64,000 nt of DNA from the NCBI RefSeq assembly GCF_964188355.1, contig NC_134188.1, positions 27,644,467 to 27,708,466 of the forward strand, given 5' to 3'. This document shows positions 1 to 12,930 of this stretch, piece after piece (position 1 is the first letter of the stretch; each line of letters starts with the position of its first letter). The translations under genes were made by a program, and so were the position numbers. Below the pieces are notes generated by a model. It made no database searches and was not told the origin of the DNA. It saw nothing but the letters and a program-made list of their open reading frames with translations. The DNA is from Buteo buteo. Its lineage: Eukaryota; Chordata; Aves; Accipitriformes; Accipitridae.

Positions 1-657
1 TGATTCCTCAGTGGATATTTCCGTACTGCTAAAGGACCCGGAACACCGACATCTCTCAAGCCTTACTGATCATTAAAGTTTTAATAGTGCTGATAAGCTC
101 TCAGCTGGAACAGCTTTTGCGCACAGTAAGTTTTATCTGCCACGGAGCACACTTGTTACAGAGCCTTTCTTATCACTACTGCAAATATCAGAAGAGATAG
201 AGAGAAGTACGTAATGCCTGAGATGGGAAGGTGCAAAAATACAAATGGACACGTTGTCTTTTGACTCCTTCTGCCCTCACTCATGACCTTGGGGGCTCCC
301 AGCTCCTCACCCCACGTACCCTCAAAAAGCTCCACAGCCCCCAGCAGGGACAGCCCTACATCCAGTCCCCAAATTGCTCAAGGAGAGGAGCAGAGCAGAC
401 TCCAGACCTGAAGCCTGTGGTGCAGACACGTCCCCTCCAGGGAACACGCAGCTGAGCTACAAAGTTCAGGGAAATAGGGAAAAAGCCAATATTTTCCCTG
501 AGCTAGGGGGAAGAAGCCAAGAGAGCAAAAGCAATTGCCTCATGGGTCCAATACCGCGCTCAGTACAACCAGACTATTACCCCAGAAGCTTGGATTTAAG
601 GACTCTCACGACAGAAGGGTTTTAACATTATAAGCTGACACTTAGAAATATAGAGGA

Positions 658-669
658 CCCCCCCCCCCC
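658..669. repeat. Poly-C homopolymer (12 bases)
   Basis: Twelve consecutive C residues in otherwise AT-balanced sequence. It is a simple low-complexity tract with no visible link to a gene. Confidence 0.9.
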
Positions 670-2620
670 AGTTTAATCTTATTCTGCTCTTAGAAGTGGA
701 CCTGTAACTGTTCACTACAGACATCTCAAAGTCTGGACATCAGGTTACAGCTTCACAATAAACTCACAGGCTTCGTTCCTGCTTACTAATCACATTCCCA
801 CTGTAATAGAGTGGCATTTAGCACATCGAGAAGATAAAACCAGGGGTTTTCAGCCCAGCATGAACTTTTGCCTTCAGGTCACAGGCTCAAATCCAGCCTT
901 GCTATTAACCAGCGAACTTCTCTCCTCCCCACACCCCTCACCCCCTACCAGAAGGGCCCAGACACCAGCAAAGGTATTTATCACCCCGCTCCAGGTGACA
1001 CAGGGGCAGGTCACCAGCATCATTAAGGCTTCCCAGTATGTCAGTATTCAGCCAAGCATGGTTTGAGATCAGCATATACCAGAGCTTTCCCAGCCTGGCA
1101 GATGGGACCGCAGCAGGCAAGCTGTTTGCAACACCTCTACGGAGGTGACCCCTAACAAACAGCATTTCCAATCTGCAGCAACTTTTGGTGAAGGTGGAGT
1201 TGCATTACAGACCCAGCGCAGGAGCAGCACAACAGAGCAGGTTTTGAAGGCTGGAAACCCAAACCTGAATGAATCAGTCTCGCATTCAAGATCAACAGCT
1301 TGCAACCCTTTATCCTTCTTTTGGAGGAGACAAATAGATAGGTATGTTCAGATTTGATCTAGGTAGGCATATTGCCTCAAGAGCTCTGACAGCTCCTAGC
1401 TAGAAGCCGTGTTATTTTAATCTCCCCTGGAGAGGCAAAAAACGCAGTAAAAGGTTCCCATTTCCCCCAGTTGCTGGCAGGGTGCTCTGCCCTTTGCTGG
1501 GATTCCCTGTCTGTCAGTCCATGTGGGGTCAGTCACCAGCACCCATCGAGCCATGACAGGCAGTTGCGTGAACTCTTGCCATGTTTTTCCATGCCTTAAA
1601 AAGAGACTATTTAACAGCTTCTTTGATGGTCATCTTCACAGCCAAAAGATACTGGTCTGCGCCACTCCCCAGGCATTGCACTCAGGTTCCCCACGCTGGT
1701 TACATCCCCGCTGGTGGCACTGCTCACCTTCTCCCCAGTACCCTCACCCTTCAGCAGGGAGAGCAATTTTCCAGGCTACATCGAGTTAACGGAGCTGCAT
1801 TACCAGCCACGTTCATCTCGCTTCAGACAACCCTCACAGCTTCCAGTTTGCTTCAGTTAAAGACTTTTGCCTCAAATGAAGCAGAAGAAAAAGGCTGGCA
1901 GATGCTAAATCCTAGTCACCAAATGCAAGGTACTCTGGGCACACTAGTGTTTTGTTTTTTTTTTTAAAAAGGCTCCCAAGTTATATATGTTGACCCCATT
2001 GCCAACATCTAGGAAGCTGCACAGGCTCCTGCCTCCACCACAGCTCCTGTGACAGCCGGAGAGATGCCCACCCTCCCCAAAGGAGCTCTTCAGGAATGGT
2101 TTGCACCAAAGGCACAAAGACCCTCCTGCCTCCAGAGACCCCCTTCCAGCTCTAGAGGTCCAACAAACCACAAAGCAAGTTCTGAGCTCCTCGGTACTCC
2201 TCGTACCCCACACAAGCTCAGGGCCGGAGCTGAAACCACAGCACGCTGCAGGGCTGATACTCGCCCGGGTACAAACGCAAGGAAGGATATTTCCTCAGAT
2301 GCTGGCCTTCAGCCGCACCGCTCCTGCCCACGTTTTCAGGGACAGCGGCTCTTTTGCTATAATCCCACAAGCAGCTTTATTTTTCTTTGCAAAGCAAAAC
2401 TGTATAAGGAGAACCCGCACAGTTTGTGTTTCAGGAACACGCGCCTATGCGGCGGCGTGACCTTGCGAGGCACAAAGGCTTGCCTGACAGCATAAGAGAC
2501 ACCAGAGCACACTTATTCCCATCACATTAACATTTTAACATATACAGCTGTCTTACCCACAAGTACACTGCATTCCTTTAACATATAGCTCTCCAAGAGC
2601 AAGAGCCTGGAGATCCAAAC

Positions 2621-2637
2621 AAAAAAAAAAAAAAAAA
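2621..2637. repeat. Poly-A homopolymer (17 bases)
   Basis: Seventeen consecutive A residues followed by CACCACCC. It could be the remnant tail of an old retroposed sequence, but I recognise no SINE or processed gene upstream, so I call it simple sequence. Confidence 0.85.
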
Positions 2638-3827
2638 CACCACCCTTATGCAAAGGAGACAGATTAGGAAACACTTGTGATAAGGGAAAGTATCTCCAGC
2701 TGAGCTGTCAACCTTGCACTTTAAATTAGGCTTTTAATGAGGACTGCAAGCACTCTGCATTTCAGTGATTAACTCTGAGCTAAATATGAGTTTAGCTGCT
2801 TTGTTTTTAACACAGATTCTGCCTCCAGGTTCCCGGCAGGAGCAGAAACAGAGGAGGCAAGCACAACTACGAGAAGCTTGTGGGCTGTCAGACACCAGCA
2901 ACTTTTGAAGCTAATGCCAAAGGCCAAGCAGGGGGGTAACCCACCCCTAAAATAAGAGCCACCCACCACTATATATGTACGGAGCATCAAATGCAACACA
3001 GCAAGTGGTTCGGGAGCTCATAGGACCCGGCTCACGAACATAGGGAAAAGCGAGACAGTAATACATATATTTTTTGGCAGGCATTTTGATATTTGTGTAA
3101 AAGCTGGAAAACAGGGCTTACAAGTTTAGTGTACTAAGTGCAGAGCAATCACTCATGATAAACATAATTTGCATGTGAACAGGAACACATCTAAAAATAG
3201 ACATTTTTAGAAGCCATAGGTCTCGCCTTACCTCTTAGCTTGACAAATTCCAGGGCTCCTAACGAGCCCCAAACCATCCACAGATTACAAGGACTATTCA
3301 GCCATTATTACTGTGCAGATCTCTAAGCTCAAACAGCCAGCTCACGGCCACAGATGGAGAAATCACAACCTGAAAAGCTTGAAAGAAATGGAGCAAATCA
3401 CACAGCTGGATTTCTGCCTGGACACCCAGACCAGGACACAAGCACTGCCTGTTTGCTGGATTTCAAACTGCAGTAGGTTTGACTGACAGTTTGAAGTCTC
3501 ATCGACAAGATTCACGAATAATTAGTAGGTAGATTGACACCCAAATTCACACAATACCTGCAAACATAATCACTGCTGTATCAGGCGACTGCCTACAAAA
3601 CATCACCTACTTGACAGCCTCAAGAAACTTCTTTAAGGGGCTGCTTCATACAAGAAAGTAGTTGGGTAAGAGACACACTGGTTTTGAACATACACTTCTT
3701 ACCTTCTCCAAAAAGCCTTTTTTGTCTCCAAGAAAGGTCAGAGGGTTGGATGACTCCTTCCTACATCAACAGCTGAGACATGCAGGAAATATTTTAATCC
3801 CATGGAAAGCATTAATTACCTCTTGGC

Positions 3828-3895
3828 AAAAAAAAAAAAAAAAAACAAAAAACAAAACCAAACCCAGAAAACAAACACACATACAACAAAACCCA
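3828..3895. repeat. A-rich low-complexity tract
   Basis: A run of 18 A residues followed by about 50 bases of A-rich sequence with scattered C residues (AAAACAAAAC type). This is typical degenerate poly-A low-complexity sequence. No parent element is recognisable next to it. Confidence 0.8.
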
Positions 3896-6800
3896 CCCAA
3901 CTCTCAGAGTGACTTCACCACCATGGTAAATCCCCATAAACAACCCTAAGCCCTCTCTCCATCTCAGAGCCAGGGTTTGGGCACCAGTAGCACGACCTGG
4001 GAAGCCCCCAGCCCCACCTTGCCCCTTGGCAGCGTGACGGAAAAGCACTGGGGACCTGAGGCATGGCCCCAAATAGATCCCAGTTCTACCACCATCCTCC
4101 AAGGTTTTGTTCAGAAAAGACCTCTCCAGCCAGCACATGGGTTTCAGATGGGGTCACACCCAAGGGACACCTTGGAAGCCCCTTAACACCAGGTTTCTGC
4201 CCTTGTGGCGAGGTCCTAGGAAATTTAGCAGGAGAGCAAGCCTGGACATGAGCCTCAAATCCACTCCAAGCTCTTAAATGACCCGCTCCAGGATTAGACC
4301 TACTTCCCAACAACCTCACGGAGCACTCGGTGCATCAGCCCACGACCTTCGGGTACCACATCCGAACCGCCAGTCACGGGGCTGCAGCCACCTTCAGGTC
4401 TGAAAATGGAATACGTCTCATTTGTTTTGCTGCAATTCTGCAGTAAGCAACTGGACCGCTGACTTGATTTTAGACTCGGGCAGTTTGATGATTAAGGTGG
4501 CTGTCAACTCAAGAGATTCATCAATATGAGGTAAGTGGCCCAAGATATAATCTATTAGAGTGGCTCAGAAGAAACACTTGGACATTGAAGGGTACAGCCA
4601 GTCCATTAGATCTTTTTAAATGCTACACCCAAAGCACCAATTAAAGGAAACTCTGGTCTTCACCTTGTGCTATTTAAGTCCAATGCAAGATGCTTTCCCT
4701 GAGCAACCTGTGCAAATGTGAGCCTGAAACTCGGCGCAGCTAAAAACAGTGGACAGCCAGAATATTTCCGCACTATGCATCTAACCTCAGGCTGGGGGAG
4801 GGAGACGTTTCTTTTCAGCTCACCAAGGGGGGAAGGGAGGAAAAATGCAGGGACCAGACACTTAGGAAGATACTGTACAAGTTACAGCAGAGTTTTAAGA
4901 GAGTTAAGAGAAATGGCAGGATTTAAACAAAATAAAATTAAAAATTAAAGGCAAGCTTGCTTTAAGGAGAACAGCGCAAGATAAAAACTGTTTTAGCACA
5001 GTGCCACACAGTAAATCTGAAAGTGAAACAGATCCTTTTGAGCATTCCCAGACAAGAAGAGCACAGACTTACAGTCCCATCACCTCCAAGTCCTCCAGGA
5101 TCCAGCAGCCTGGACCCCAAGCACCAGGCAAAGCTTCACAGAAAGCCTGGCTCCCGAGCAACCAGCAACACAGAGGACACGGCGGTTAGAGAACACGAGG
5201 ATTCAGTTTTGTCATGATTAAGAAATTACGTTAAAACCAGTATAAGCTATTTCCAAGGAAGAGATTAGCTGCCAGCAAGACTCCATACATACGTGGGAGC
5301 TTGGCGATGGAGCTAGTGCCCAGATTTGTGCATCACCCCAAGCAAGGTGCTGTTTGCCTTCCTCCTATCCCCATCCCATCCTTCATCCAGTGGAGAAAAA
5401 AAAAAAACAACAGAAACCAGACCACTGGACCCACAAAAATCAGTGCAAAAAAATATTCACAAAAGAAACATTTTTCATAAAGCTGATCCTGCCCAAAGGC
5501 CAGGCAGGCAAAAGAGACGGAGCTCAATCACAACATGTAATGGATTCAGTATGTGAAAACACGCGATGCATCGAGATAGACACGAGCACAGAAAAATTTC
5601 CAATTGCCACCCAAGAAGGTCCTTGTTTGAATACCCTTCAGGGGAACACTCTGTACCTTGAAACCATTCCCTGGCAGAAACCTTATACAAATATTTAATT
5701 ACATATAAAAATAAGGCTTTTTTTCAGGTTATTGAGCAACGACAGGATATTTAACCAAATATTCAGTCAGTTGTCCTGCCAGTATCTGTGGGTATTTTTG
5801 GAGGAAGCGGGGAGAACACAGTGGTTAGCTAAAGAGGAAAAAGCAGCAAAGCCAAACACCAGTGTGCAGCTTTTTTTTTTTTTGAAAGTCAAGACATGCA
5901 TTAAAGTAGCTGTATCTAATCACTGTTTATAAAGGGGCTGGCAGGCAAAAGCAACTGCTATAAACAGTCTTTTAAATCCCTTTTCCCAGCATCATGCTTA
6001 GAATATTCCTACAAAGGTCTGTTAAAACACCGGCAGCGTACTCAGGGTAAGCCAGCAAGGAGCAGAGCTGGAAGAGAAATATTTTGCTTGGGAAAGAAGG
6101 GAGAGGGAACGAGGTGCCTGGGTCCCACACGCACACTGGGTATTGCACACTGGATATCGCACCCCTGCAAAACCCTCCGGGACCCCCGGGTGGGCAAAGG
6201 TTGACATCTCCATGTCTGTTTTACATGGTTAGGGAAGCAGCTCGTTGGTGTGACACTGCCCTCTCCTGAGCAGAAGGAACCGCTCAGCTTCATGCCCAGC
6301 TCAGTACAATAATTTTGGGGAGCGACGACCCTGCTACAAAGAGAAAAGCCAAGACACCACTCACCCCACAACAGCCCCAGTTGGCACCAGCAAAGCCCAA
6401 AGCACCTACAGCCTCCTCGCACCGACAGCGCTTACTCTTTTTCTGCACAAGAGTGAACTACCTACCACCATTTGGTCTCCTCAAAGGATAATTATCAGCT
6501 GCTGCAGCCTAACGAAGCCTATTTATGGCCAAAGCCAAGTGGCTGCCAGGTGGAGCCCATCACTTCATCTCAGCAAGAAGGTGCAAAGCATCTTCTTAAT
6601 GGGCATTTTCTCAAGAAAAAGGAGTTGCAAACAAGCCTCCAGGGAAAGCATCTGCCTACACCCCACATCTGTAGGAAAGCTGCTCCCAGGAGGAGCCCTA
6701 AGTGCCCATCCACGTCCAACCCCAACGCTCTCCACGTTAGCGATAACCACAACCTTCCCGCACAAGCCCATAGCTGTACGGCAGCAAGGCCATGAGTATT

Positions 6801-9305
6801 TCAAAGGTGCAACCATACCCTTTTATCTTCACCCTCGGGAAGACTTACAAAGCAATTTAAAGGACAATATTCCCCGCAGGTGTGTCTGTTAAAAGGGGAC
6901 CCAGATCTAACTTCCACCACCTGTGAGCATCAAAGAGCCTCTAAACAGAAAACAAGGTGAAGGAGCCATCTGCTACCGACAGTTTGACCTCAACCTGTGA
7001 CACTATTTGCAACTGTGAGTTACTGTAACCCACACATTATAAAAAAAAACCCTAAATATACTGATTTTGGCATTAAGCAGTGTGAAACGCTACGGCAATT
7101 TTAATGCAGTTACTTGAGATCAAATATGCGTGGCAGTTTACAGATAAAAGTACAACAAATAGTGCCTGGCCCTTGCAGCTGGTTCAGTATCTCATTATAA
7201 TCTTCCTGGTTCATCAAAGCTATTTGTTGCCTTGCAAAAACTAAACCCTTTATCATTAATTCCAAGCCAGCAGTTTCTGAATCTACAACCTGACACCAAA
7301 TAAACTGATCCAACCAGAACTCATTTTCTTTGCGCTGCTCATTGTCTACGCACAAGACAAATATCAGTCATGCTTCGCCTTCAAGTACAGAATTCATCGC
7401 GGGGAAGAGCATAACGTGCAGAACATGCTTATTTAACAGAAAAAGTACAGCTTGACAGAGACACCCACTCTAAAATTAACTCTGCCTCAAAGCAGAGCTT
7501 ATATTTGCCACTGAAGAAGCACCTTCTATATCACAGAGAAATATTCTGCAGCTAAATATTGCTGGGATATCCGCGTGAAGATGCTTCAAGTCTCGACGGA
7601 AGAAAATATGTTAAAATAGCAGGCGTTAAGGGTTCAGGATGCATCACTGCTCAGGTGGATAAAGGCTGTGTAATGTATTAATGGACCACTTTCCGTAGCA
7701 ATCTGATGACTGGTAAACACAGACATGCCAGACAAAACGCAAGGCAGGAAATCCATTTACTTCAGCTTTTCCCCAGCCACACCTGCCAAGTGCAAGCTAG
7801 CAATTTATAAGAAGGAAAGAAGGTAGAAGGCATTTTATCCTGCATCACTGTGTGATCCAAACCCAAAAAAGCTCTTTAAGAATAAGCACTGGTCTAACTT
7901 TTACTCACTAATAAGCAACGGTCTAAATTTCCTGGCAGCTGGGAGCATCCCAAGGAGAATACAGCATCCGAACAGCATAGTCAGGTTTAACGTTCTCCAC
8001 GCACGGCATAACTTTGTAACGGAGAAAAACCTGTATGGGCTTACTGAGCGAGCGCTCGTTTTCCTTCATACAGGGACAAAGAGCCAGCAAAGAGAACTAT
8101 AATTCAATTTTTTTAAATTTCACATGCAGCATGGTCATGACTGCTCCGATCATCTATCTGTAATCCCCTTCCAGCCCCAAAATAACCCTTAAGCCAACAC
8201 GATTACAAGTAATAATAGTGGCTGTAGAGACCCATCCCTAAAAACCCAAAGCATGGCAAGTTTGACAAAGCCAGGTTTTTTCTGGCTGAAGAATCCCCAT
8301 TTCCATCTCGCCAGGGGTGAAATTTCACAGCTTCAACATCAGGAATTGCTACAACAGACCTTTTCCAGAGGAAGGCTCACATTTCGACTGCAACTCCTCA
8401 ACGCCCAGTTTTCTAGGTGGTGAATATACGGGACTTGGGAGAGAGCTTCAATAAAACAGCAATGAGATTATTTTTTTCCCTCTTTTCTCCTGAATTACTC
8501 CTTTTTCCGAGCAATTTCTTTGCCAAGCACCAAGACAAAAGAATACCCTCTACGTTCACCCTTTTTTCACCCTCTCTGCTCAGCGCTGGCAAGAAATTTG
8601 GCATCCTTAACGCAGGGTTTTGCTCTGGGCGGAGGGGGGATGTCCCCAAAAGCCATCCAGGACATCCCTATCGCATCCTCAGAGGGTGCTAGAAGAGCTC
8701 GGGTGCTGGACGGACACAGGGTGCTCCTCCTGCCAGGCAAGCAGCGATAAATCCCTCCTGGGATTTTGCTGCCTCTGGATTTTAGGGTGCCGGACAACCC
8801 GGGTGTAAAGCCCTGGGGTGGCGGGACACTGCGGATGCCATTATATTTTGAGAGCGGCGTGTAAAAATGAAGCGTTACCTGTAAAACGAGTAGGGACTAC
8901 AGGAGGAAAGGGGGTGGCCAGATGCACACCCTGGTAACTTGGGGGGGGGGGGGCTGGAGACCCGAGGGGGTACCCCAGGACCTCTCCCCGGGTGGGTGCC
9001 CACCCGTGTCCCCCACCGCACGGTAGCACCCCGTCACATCCCAACTTTGCTTGGGGTGCTGCCGGCCAAGTGAGCCACCCATGGCAAAGCGGGGGGGGGG
9101 GGGCACAGAGGGTAAAGAAACACCTTTTGGGGAAAAGAAATACCTTTTTGGACAACGGAGCATCTTTGGGGGGCATAGCTGTCACACACCCAACACCCCC
9201 CCCCCCCTCCCCGGGGGGCACCCTCCTCACCGGCCAGCCTGGGGCGGGGGGGGGGGGATGAAAAGGCCACCCCTTCCTCCCAGTCCAACCAGTCCAACCC
9301 TTTAC

Positions 9306-9640
9306 CTGCTGCCGCTGGGAAATCCTCCAGGTCGCCCAGTCCCCAGGGAGGGGGACCCGTCCCCCGCCGAGCGATGCTTTGCCCTTCTTCTCCCCCCCCC
9401 CCCCTCCCCGGGGCAGCGATGCCGGCGGGGCTTCCCCGTCCCCTGGCAGATAGGTCGGGAAAAAGAAGGGAAGGGCTGGAAGGAGGGAGGTGACCCCACC
9501 GTGTCCCCGTCCCCCCCCCCCCCCTCAAATCCCCGCAAACCCGGCTCGGCTCCGCCGCCCGCTCCCGGGAGCGGGGCGGGGGTTGGGGCGGGCGGCTCCG
9601 CCCCGGACAGCGGGAGGAGGAGGAGGAGGAGGAGGAGGAA
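9306..9640 (-). other. Putative 5' non-coding first exon ending in a strong donor
   Basis: On the minus strand the sequence GCAGCAG is followed at 9305 by GTAAAG, a good splice donor inside the CpG island. The upstream side holds a GGA/TCC trinucleotide repeat and GC boxes, so the transcription start is probably somewhere between about 9560 and 9640; the upper boundary is a guess. The exon is probably untranslated. A leucine-rich open frame through it (9302-9655) is produced by the trinucleotide repeat. RNA evidence would be needed to confirm the exon. Confidence 0.35.
9613..9639. repeat. (GGA)9 trinucleotide microsatellite
   Basis: Nine uninterrupted GGA units inside the CpG island. It encodes a spurious poly-leucine stretch on the minus strand and is a purine-only mirror-type repeat that may be length-polymorphic. 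Confidence 0.9.
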
Positions 9641-9958
9641 GGAGGCTGCACCCAAAGGCTTGGTGCTCTTCTTCTTGGGGGGGGCCCTGAGGGGATGAGT
9701 CCGGCTGCGAGCAAAGCTGGGGGGGGGCGGGACGACCCCCGAGGGTGCAGGTTTTGGGGGGGGGGGGGGTCCCTGCTAAAGGAAGGGGTGGGGGGGCACC
9801 AGGGAAAAATGTTGCTGCATCCCTGGGAGCCCCCAAGGGGCTGGGAAAGTCGTGGGGATTGGGACCGTCGAGTACCTCTCCTTTGGCCTTCATCCACCCC
9901 CATCTTCCTCCTCTGGACCTGGATGTCTGGAAATTGTCCACCCCGGGGAGCAGCATGT

Positions 9959-9978
9959 ACACACACACACACACACAC
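9959..9978. repeat. (AC)10 dinucleotide microsatellite
   Basis: Ten perfect AC units followed by a degenerate GCACGGGTGCGTGCG alternating stretch, at the edge of the GC-rich island. Confidence 0.9.
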
Positions 9979-11024
9979 GCACGGGTGCGTGCGTAAAATA
10001 AAGAGCTAAGCTGGAAAACCTCCTCGAGTTAGTGCAAATATACGGCCCTATATGGCCCGGGCTGCCGTTAACCGGGCACCAGTAAATCCCTGCTTGGCAG
10101 CGGGGAGCAGAGTGGTCACGAGGGACAATAATCATTCATATTTCTATTTCTCGGGTATTTATATTTAAGGCAATCGTGTCTCAAAGCCTGCTTAGGAGGG
10201 ATGTTTTGCGCAGCAGGGTGTTCCCACCTGGGTGGATGGAGGAGGATGAAAAGGGTCAGGTACGGGTTTGGGCTTTGCAGCCTCCTGATTTCTCCTGCTC
10301 CCATAAGCGTGCCCTTTCCAACCCACCCATCATTTATTTTTCCATCCACTTTCATCACCTGCACTTGGTCTTACATTAGATCATGATCTCCCAAGCGTGT
10401 AGGTGCACCACGGATGGGTTCCCTGGACCTGATCTACACGTTATGGGCATCCTGGCACAGGGTCCTCAAGTTGTAGCAGTTTGGGGAAAGGATGAGAGTT
10501 TTGATGTGCCTACACCACGCTCAGAATTTGTTCTCTGCATGCTGCAACAGCACGGATGAAGCAGGGCGAGAAGGCTGTCCAGGGCTGCCCAGCACTGTGG
10601 GCAAAACTGAACTGTATCCCTGGTGTGAATTTTTTGCCCTTCTTGATGCAAGGTGGCAAAATACTCACCTGAGAGCAACGGATCCCTTTCCTTCTGCAAA
10701 TTGGCCATTTTCCACCGGTTTGGCCCATGCTCGGAGCAAGTCCTGGAGGAGTGCATGGTCCAAATGGTGCAAAAGGAGAGGATGTGCTGTCGAGATAACA
10801 AGCAAGTGCAAGACAGATACCAGGCTCATCTATACTGAGACAGACAAAACCGATAGCTCGCTAGCAACTGTCTCTGGTTTCCTAAGAGGCATAGAAATAA
10901 CCCAAAAACTGCACCCACCAGCAGGGAAACCTCACCTGCAGGAAAAGACTGGAGGCGAAAAATCAGAATATAAAGTCTGATCCAAAGTGACGAGCCCCAG
11001 CCCCAGCAGAAGAGACGTGGGCTT

Positions 11025-11048
11025 GCGTTACAGGCAGCGTTACAGGCA
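11025..11048. repeat. 12 bp tandem duplication
   Basis: The unit GCGTTACAGGCA occurs twice head to tail, followed by a shorter GCGCAGGCAGC remnant of the same pattern. This is a small local duplication with no evident function. Confidence 0.85.
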
Positions 11049-12913
11049 GCGCAGGCAGCGGTCCTGGGAGCTGTTTGCCAAATGCTTTTCCTTACAGTAC
11101 TGCTGACGGCAGGCATTTCAAAATCAGAAGTCTCTCGGAGCTGCGGTTATCTTAAATCCTGATGAAAATAGATCCTGTGGGAGCATTTTATTTGCCACCT
11201 GGTTGCCGGGTCCATTGCAGAGCTTTAGGATGTGTTTTCCACGAGGGTGGACGTGCGGGGGGGGTACGGGACAGATGCAGGTATTTCGAGGCACATAACA
11301 AAGTCGTGACCATAGGTCCTTGTGACTTTGCCAGACTTTAAACACCGGGGATGAAATTTTACATGCTTGGGTGTCTGCCTAGGGATGGTCTCCTTTTAAT
11401 TTCAACAGAAATAGTTCAGCCATTTGTAAGATCAAGGGAAAAATATTTTCTTCTGGCACCAGGAGAAAATATTCTTCTAACTCATGAAGTTCCAGAAACA
11501 CTGCAGCTGCTCCTAACGTCAGCCAGTAATTTGCTTTTTAGCATCCATTTGCTGAGCAAGATGCCTCCGAAAAGAATCGGAGTTTGCACATTTTCAGAAT
11601 ATTTCTTCAACTTGGCCAGTTGACTCTGACACAGGCTCCTGCCGGGGATGCAGGGCTGGGGAAGGTTTCCTTTTCAAGCCACCTCCAAGCAGCTGTGAAG
11701 AGAGGAAAGAAAAGCAGAAAGACTGTCTTTCCCTCCCTGCTTGCAGCACTTTGGCTGCTAAAGGCCGTGCAATGTCAGAAAAAAGTCATGGAGCGGCCGA
11801 CGGAAGGAAATGTCATATGAATTTCAAGACAGCTTCTAGGAAAGTAGATGCAATTTTGGACTGGGAAAGTTGTTTTCAGATTTAAAAGTTCCTTATCCCA
11901 TGCCTAGAGCCTTGAATGTTCAAAGCTATTTTAAATATCTCCCTTCAGCATGGCTAGGATTTCTGCTGTTCTCATTCCTCACCGTATATCCCCAGCCACA
12001 TTCATTTCAAAACGATGCACCTATAAAACCCTCATTAAAGCCCTTTGTACTACTGTGACACTCACAGCGTGTGATCACTTTTTAAGCTACTCCATTAGGA
12101 CCCAGCTCAGAGCTGAGTCTTTAAACCAGGGGCGAGTTTCAGGCGTAGGCAGATTTCACACCACATCCTGAAAGCATTTTGTTATACGCTTATGGAAGGG
12201 AAAAATTGGTCCAGAAGGGAAATTTTTGTTTTCTGGCAGGGAAATACGAGACTGGAGATCTGGCGATGCAGAAGGGCATCACGTGCAAGGTCTTAGAGGA
12301 GACGGCACTTCGGGATTTTGGGTGGGGGACGGTGAAGGAGATGCTGCAGTTTCCTGCGGGAGTGGGAACAGAGGGAAGGGGGTGAACAGTCCTTAACCAC
12401 AGCATCGCCCTCCTCCCAGAAAAAGTGGGGTTCCATCCCCTCTGTAGGTAAAGGAAAACCCCTTTTCCTCCTTCCAGGCTCACAGGAGGGAGGTCTTTGC
12501 TGGAGCAACACTTGGCTGACCCCTTCTGATGACCCAGCCGCAGATCTCTTTTGGTGTCACGGGATATCTTGTTCCTCCCCGATATGTCAGGGTATTTGGG
12601 GTGTTGGTTTTTTTGCATTTGGTGCTGTGCTGAGGGGTGAGAAGGTAAATGTAGGAAGGTTTGGGAAACAAGACAGGGTATGGCGAAAGCACAGCAGATT
12701 CCTCCATGGCTGCCTTTTTGGGGAAGAGCAAGGAACATTTGATTAATCGACAATGTAGCTGATGCCACATCAGGACAGAGGGCACTGAGCAAGGCTTGGA
12801 GATTTGCAATGCTGTCTCCATTTTGCAGAAGAAGAAAACGAAGCATGAAAAGAAAAAAGCAAGGCCAGACTTATCTAGAAGACGTCTGGCAGGAAGCGAG
12901 CCAAGACACGTAC

Positions 12914-12930
12914 GTCTGTCTGTCTGTCTG
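12914..12930. repeat. (GTCT)4 tetranucleotide repeat
   Basis: Four perfect GTCT units plus one base; simple sequence. Confidence 0.85.

Larger units (their letters stand above)
1..8800. other. Non-coding flank, probably first-intron sequence of a minus-strand gene
   Basis: No open frame here resembles a known protein, and none shows coding-type conservation that I can recognise. If the GC-rich island at about 9 kb is the promoter of a minus-strand gene, this stretch is its first intron; that is inference. Visible low-complexity pieces are a 12-base C run at 658-669, a 17-base A run at 2621-2637 and an A-rich stretch from 3828. I looked for the conserved N-terminal coding region of GDPD5 on the minus strand and did not find it. 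Confidence 0.5.
8930..9800 (-). promoter_or_regulatory. CpG island with G/C homopolymers; putative minus-strand promoter
   Basis: About 0.9 kb of extremely GC-rich sequence dense in CpG, with at least seven G or C runs of 12-14 bases (for example at 8941, 9091, 9196, 9246, 9392, 9511 and 9756). GC boxes of the GGGGCGGGG type cluster at about 9570-9600. Such islands mark promoters in birds. The minus-strand direction rests on a good splice donor at 9305. Its distance from the divergent SERPINH1 promoter (about 36 kb) would fit GDPD5, which as I recall is the head-to-head neighbour of SERPINH1 in mammals. The gene identity is inference only. Confidence 0.6.

Noticed and set aside
7110..7355. 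81-codon minus-strand frame with a protein-like composition
   Set aside because: No recognisable domain, and no splice-site arrangement that would link it to the island at 9 kb.
9302..9655. Minus-strand frame starting MGAASF followed by a leucine run, resembling a signal peptide
   Set aside because: The leucines come from the (GGA)9/TCC repeat and the remainder is glycine/proline-rich translation of the CpG island. No family resemblance was seen.
9034..9978. 314-codon minus-strand frame in the GC island
   Set aside because: Low-complexity proline/serine/glycine translation of homopolymers and an AC microsatellite. Stop codons are rare in such GC-rich sequence.
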